Shown: in pieces, positions 60,468 through 64,000 of the stretch | Numbering within the stretch: the first letter of the stretch is position 1 | Layout of the letters: each line of letters opens with the position of its first letter | NCBI GenBank assembly: GCA_029216955.1 | Contig: JANAVB010003400.1 | Span: forward strand, 10,414,775-10,478,774 | Origin: Iris pallida | Taxonomy: Eukaryota; Streptophyta; Magnoliopsida; Asparagales; Iridaceae | Direction of reading: 5' to 3' | Length of the DNA stretch: 64,000 nucleotides | Translations under genes and position numbers: made by a program | Notes under the pieces: generated by a model | What the model was told of the DNA's origin: nothing | Databases searched by the model: none | The model's input: the letters and a program-made list of their open reading frames with translations, nothing else

Positions 60468-63400
60468 CTACTCTAACGCTACCATAGAATTGTCCAGTAT
60501 GGCTCGTCGTTCCTCATACTCTCGAGCTATAGCTTCGCGCTCAGTATCCACCAGTCTATTTATGTTCCCTCTGGTCAGAGCCTGATACGACTGTATAGGC
60601 TCCTCGAGCTCCCTCAGGATCTACTCTAAGGCACTTGCCCTTTCATCGTCACCCAGGTTGCGTATGGCGTCAATTGGACAGAGAGAAGACATCCTTACAA
60701 AATTATAAGAATGATTCTTCTCTAGTGCCAATTGTACCAGAGAACATAGAGAGCTAAAAAAGGCGTCCAGTACGGATGATGCCATTCATCACCGCTGATA
60801 TGCCAGGTATCGCTGCCTCAGTGGAAATTCTTTCTTCTATAGAGATGGGAGGAATGGCAACCTACACAACATCAGCACCGAGAGATTTTGGTGCAGACAT
60901 CCCCGATGAGCTTCCTTCTATGGCATGAGTCCCGATATCTGAGGGAGCCATGGTAGAACTAAGGCTGAAGGCAGTAAAGGCCAACGGGACTTTGGCAATC
61001 GTCCCTATATGACCTGTTACAATTCTAGTAAAAATCATTATATCACATAATATTAAGTAAAGAATTAATGATAAATAAAGTCAAGAATTTACCCAGACCC
61101 GTTGGCATATATGGGGTATCAATAGGCACAGTATCTTTTTCTGTATTGAGCCTCTCAAATACAGAAACATATACTACTGCTTGACTGCTACCCGCCTCTG
61201 AGCCTTCGAACATCAAACGGATGCTCCTAGTCTCTGAGCCAACATGGCTGCCTCTGGCCCCTGACTCAGCTTGGCCTTCCTGGGCTGCCACTTCCTCCCT
61301 CCCTATTTCAAAAACATGCTCAACAGGGGCCGAAATCCCCTCAGCATCAATATCTGTGTTTTTGCCACCCTCGGGGCCTTTAAGCCCTTCAGCATGCCCC
61401 TCATCACCTTTATCTTCGTCAATTGGGCTTTCGTCACCCTCAATGTCAACGTTAGAGTTCTCATCGCCTAGCGGTTCATTGAGGCTCTGATCATCATCAC
61501 TAGGGCTTTGGTCGCCCTCATCTTCAGTTAGGGTCTTATCACCCTCAATTGTAGTCTGGTTGTTTTTGGCCACCAAGTTTTGACCCTCCTGAACCACTGC
61601 TTGATCTAGGCTTAATTTAGCCTTCTCAAAGTCGAAGTTGCTCGTCCCCAAAATCAAAGTCCTGCAGTGCCTCTATCATCTCATCATCAGTTCGAGAAGG
61701 TATCTCGTATAGGATAGGGGCTATAGGAGTTTGGATTATGAAAGGAGATGGAACTTCCAGAACAGCTTCCTTTTGAATTGAGGCCTCCTCAGGAGCTGTG
61801 ACCCTTGAAGCGTCATCAGAGGTTGATGGCAACATCAAACCAGTTGAAGCAAGTGCCGTCAGTATCCTTGCAGACAGGAGAATAGTGACCACAATGATTA
61901 CTGGTTATGAAATAGTAACCAGAGGAACTTCCACTATAGCAGCTGGAGCCGTTTCACTGGTAGGTGAAAGCTCTGGACACGAAGACTGATCAATACAAAT
62001 TGCTATAGGATTAATATCTAACAACTCTGGTTGAACTGAGAGACTAAGAATATTACCTTGTGGAGAAGATATACCCCCAGCTGACGGATGTAATAGCTCC
62101 TGAACAGGATATTGCCTTGGTAAGGAAGGAATAGTAGAAGCTACAGTCTTCTCCTTCACGGTTCGTGTCACCACCAGTTTTCTCTTGGCAGCATGCTTGA
62201 CCAATCATGGAGAAAAAACGACAGCAGCAGGTTGATCTCCAGGAGCGATTCGTTCCCTACTTGTCTTTTCAACCCACTCTTCTTCTGAACAAGGGATGGG
62301 GTAGTTCCTCTGAAAGAAGATGTCCCTCCAGGAGAAAGCCCCGCTTTTAATTATCATATTTGAAGCCTTGTCCTTGCTACAGGCTTTTCAACAACGGTCG
62401 TTTCTTTCTTTTTCTTTCTTTTTCCCTTAGCAGAAGAAGGAAGTTTATCATGGGTTGGCTAGGTGGATGAGGTCCCAGTCTTCTACTTCTTGTTAGTCCC
62501 CTTCACGAGAGATTTTTCTTTCTGCTTTTTGAGGGTGACATGCAGTGCACCATGCACCTCGTCAGGGAAACCGACAAGCGTAGCCTCTAGAGGGTCGTCA
62601 GCGGGAACATCCTCCTCAGCTTCTACAAAGTCTATGACAGCTTCGGTCCCTTCTCGTGAGCTTCTCACGCCAACAGAGCTATTGAATAAGGAATAACCAT
62701 CGAAGAAGGTGTTTACTGAGGTATATAAATTCGTGTATGTGTTTAACATACGCGGGCCTACCTCTAAAGTAGCAGAGGGCATGGTAAATACAACTTTAGT
62801 GCCTCTCACACTGTAATATCTCCATCCTTGGGTACCGTCGATCAAATGTCCGAAAGCTTTAAGGCAGGTGGTCGTATTCCCAACATGCATCTGGTCGTAG
62901 CCAAACTGACGAGCAAATTAGCTAGGCATGTATGGTTCCAGATAACATTCACTCTCGAACTGATACACCAGATATGAGGGTCTGATCATTTTCATCCAAG
63001 TGAAGGCTGCTGGTGGTGGATGAGTGCCCATAGGCTCTAGATCCATGAGAGAATATGGAAAGGTCTCATATCTAGGTGGAGGAGTGACACAAAAACCCTC
63101 TAGTCGGATCCCATGTTTAGTGCTTTCCTACAGTCAAAGAGCGAATCCACCTTCCATCGAGACGTGGCGTATCGACCGATGAAATCTTCTTCCGTAGCAC
63201 CGAGGGTTGGATCCATCAGTGTGGGATGGTGTAGTATTAACCAGCCGAATAAATAAGTGTACGATATCTCAGTACGAGGAAAGTCATCTCGAGAGCTGGA
63301 TTTCTCCATCAGAGCGGTCGTGAATGCACGGAGACCCGCATTCAACCGACAAGTTATAGAGGAAAGGATATCCATCTTGTATCCGAACACTAAACGTATT

Positions 63401-64000
63401 ACAGCGAACAGCATGCCTCGGTGGATGCGATCGACTGTATTAGCTCCAGGAACCACGAATCTTTGCAACCAAATAAAGAGGAAGCCCGCTAAAGTAGCCT
63501 CCGAAGACATGGTTGTACCACCCTATCCTATATAAGTCTTGATAGGTGTGCCGACAGTATAACCACGCCAATCTTCTTCCAACTCATTGTCAACATGTCC
63601 TCAATCAGTCTTTCGATGGTGTTGTTGTTGAGCGGTTCAAAAAAATAAGGCTCACACTCCAAATGCTCTTGTACCTTACTCTCTGCGACATGACCCAGGA
63701 AGAGGTACACCAACCACTTGGATGTATAGCACGTCTCAGTCGCCCAGCTCTTATATAAGAGAGTACAGGTCATAAAATGACACAACAACTCATCGAAGGC
63801 TGCTACCATCTGAGGGTTCTCTTTGGCCAGAGCCTTCAGTTCTTCTTTGGCTGGCACATACACTTTGTAGAGATTCTCACCCGTTAGCAGATGTGATAAA
63901 AATTGCATCTTATGCAAGGCGAGGCCTATCTCCCCATGAGGAGTAACGAAGGTACCAGTCTTGTTATTATACATCTCAACCAAGGCTAAGAACATATTTG
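60468..64000 (-). pseudogene. Plant mobile domain (PMD) protein, decayed, 5' end outside window
   Basis: The minus strand from the window edge encodes pieces of one long protein. At 63528-63995 it has TGTFVTPHGEIGLALHKM, the PMD beta-strand region. At 63100-63510 it has LAGFLFIWLQRFVVPGAN and YKMDILSSITCRLNAG, the helical PMD core. At about 62890-63090 it has MKMIRPSYLVYQFESECYLEPYMP with FARQFGYDQM, the PMD end, broken by a TAA one C-to-T from Gln. Next comes a long acidic, low-complexity region (61043-62204). An apparent GT-AG intron at 61014-61092 joins frames correctly into HIGTIAKVPLAF. A charged, probably coiled-coil end (RLVDTEREAIAREYEERRAI) finishes at the stop at 60468-60470. PMD (aminotransferase-like) occurs in MAIN/MAIL-type genes and in plant transposons. 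Several frameshifts and stops make this copy a probable pseudogene of transposon origin. Confidence 0.65.

Overview
This is plant nuclear DNA made almost entirely of LTR retrotransposons nested inside one another. No ordinary host gene is recognisable. The plant assignment rests on Tekay/Del-type Ty3-gypsy and Ty1-copia Gag-Pol proteins, TG...CA LTRs with 5-bp target-site duplications (TSDs), plant-type purine tracts, TATA and telo-box promoters, and a plant mobile domain (PMD) open reading frame. The density and depth of nesting suggest an angiosperm with a large genome; the species cannot be told from the sequence. Letters A to N below are labels of convenience. Layout, left to right: (1) 1-1474 is a partial reverse LTR (B1). 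(2) 1475-9568 is element A, a reverse gag-only element with about 3.1-kb LTRs. (3) 9995-17296 is copia C (reverse, truncated in RT), split inside its protease by a 3.7-kb solo LTR (B2, TSD CACCA). (4) 17354-53731 is copia D (forward, degenerate), head to head with C. Copia D is split by a 3.6-kb solo LTR H (TSD ACCTT). H is split by gypsy F (18902-48482, TSD GTAAG). F holds three further insertions: element G (24080-31332, TSD GTACG) in RT, solo LTR I (33741-35391, TSD CGACA) at the end of pol, and the non-coding element B' (36840-47134, TSD GCACT) in its 3' LTR. (5) A small solo LTR N sits in the right part of H. (6) 53732-60082 holds a reverse LTR fragment J, a solo LTR K (TSD TTGGG) and the end of a Tat-like element L. 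(7) 60083-64000 is an LTR tail (M) abutting a long, decayed minus-strand reading frame with a PMD. The gypsy-type LTRs, although very different over most of their length, form one superfamily. They start TGT(A/C)AC or close to it and end in a common module with TAGCTGGC and GTGACA. Where the primer-binding site (PBS) is present (A, F, G, B') it is the same, apparently complementary to the 3' end of plant tRNA-Ile rather than initiator tRNA-Met. Most carry, downstream of the TATA box, a motif AGGC(A/G)AGT that reads as a GC-type splice donor and in several copies also as a small hairpin. Shortly after it most LTRs hold a lineage-specific tandem array, each with a different unit. A GC-AG intron spanning the array would explain this arrangement; that is the main new hypothesis. 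F is the only element with a nearly complete Gag-Pol. A (gag only), G (fused gag and pol ends) and B' (no coding) are non-autonomous and share PBS and purine-tract style with F, so they were probably mobilised by F-like relatives. The order of insertion is readable: copia D, then H, then F, then G, I and B'.
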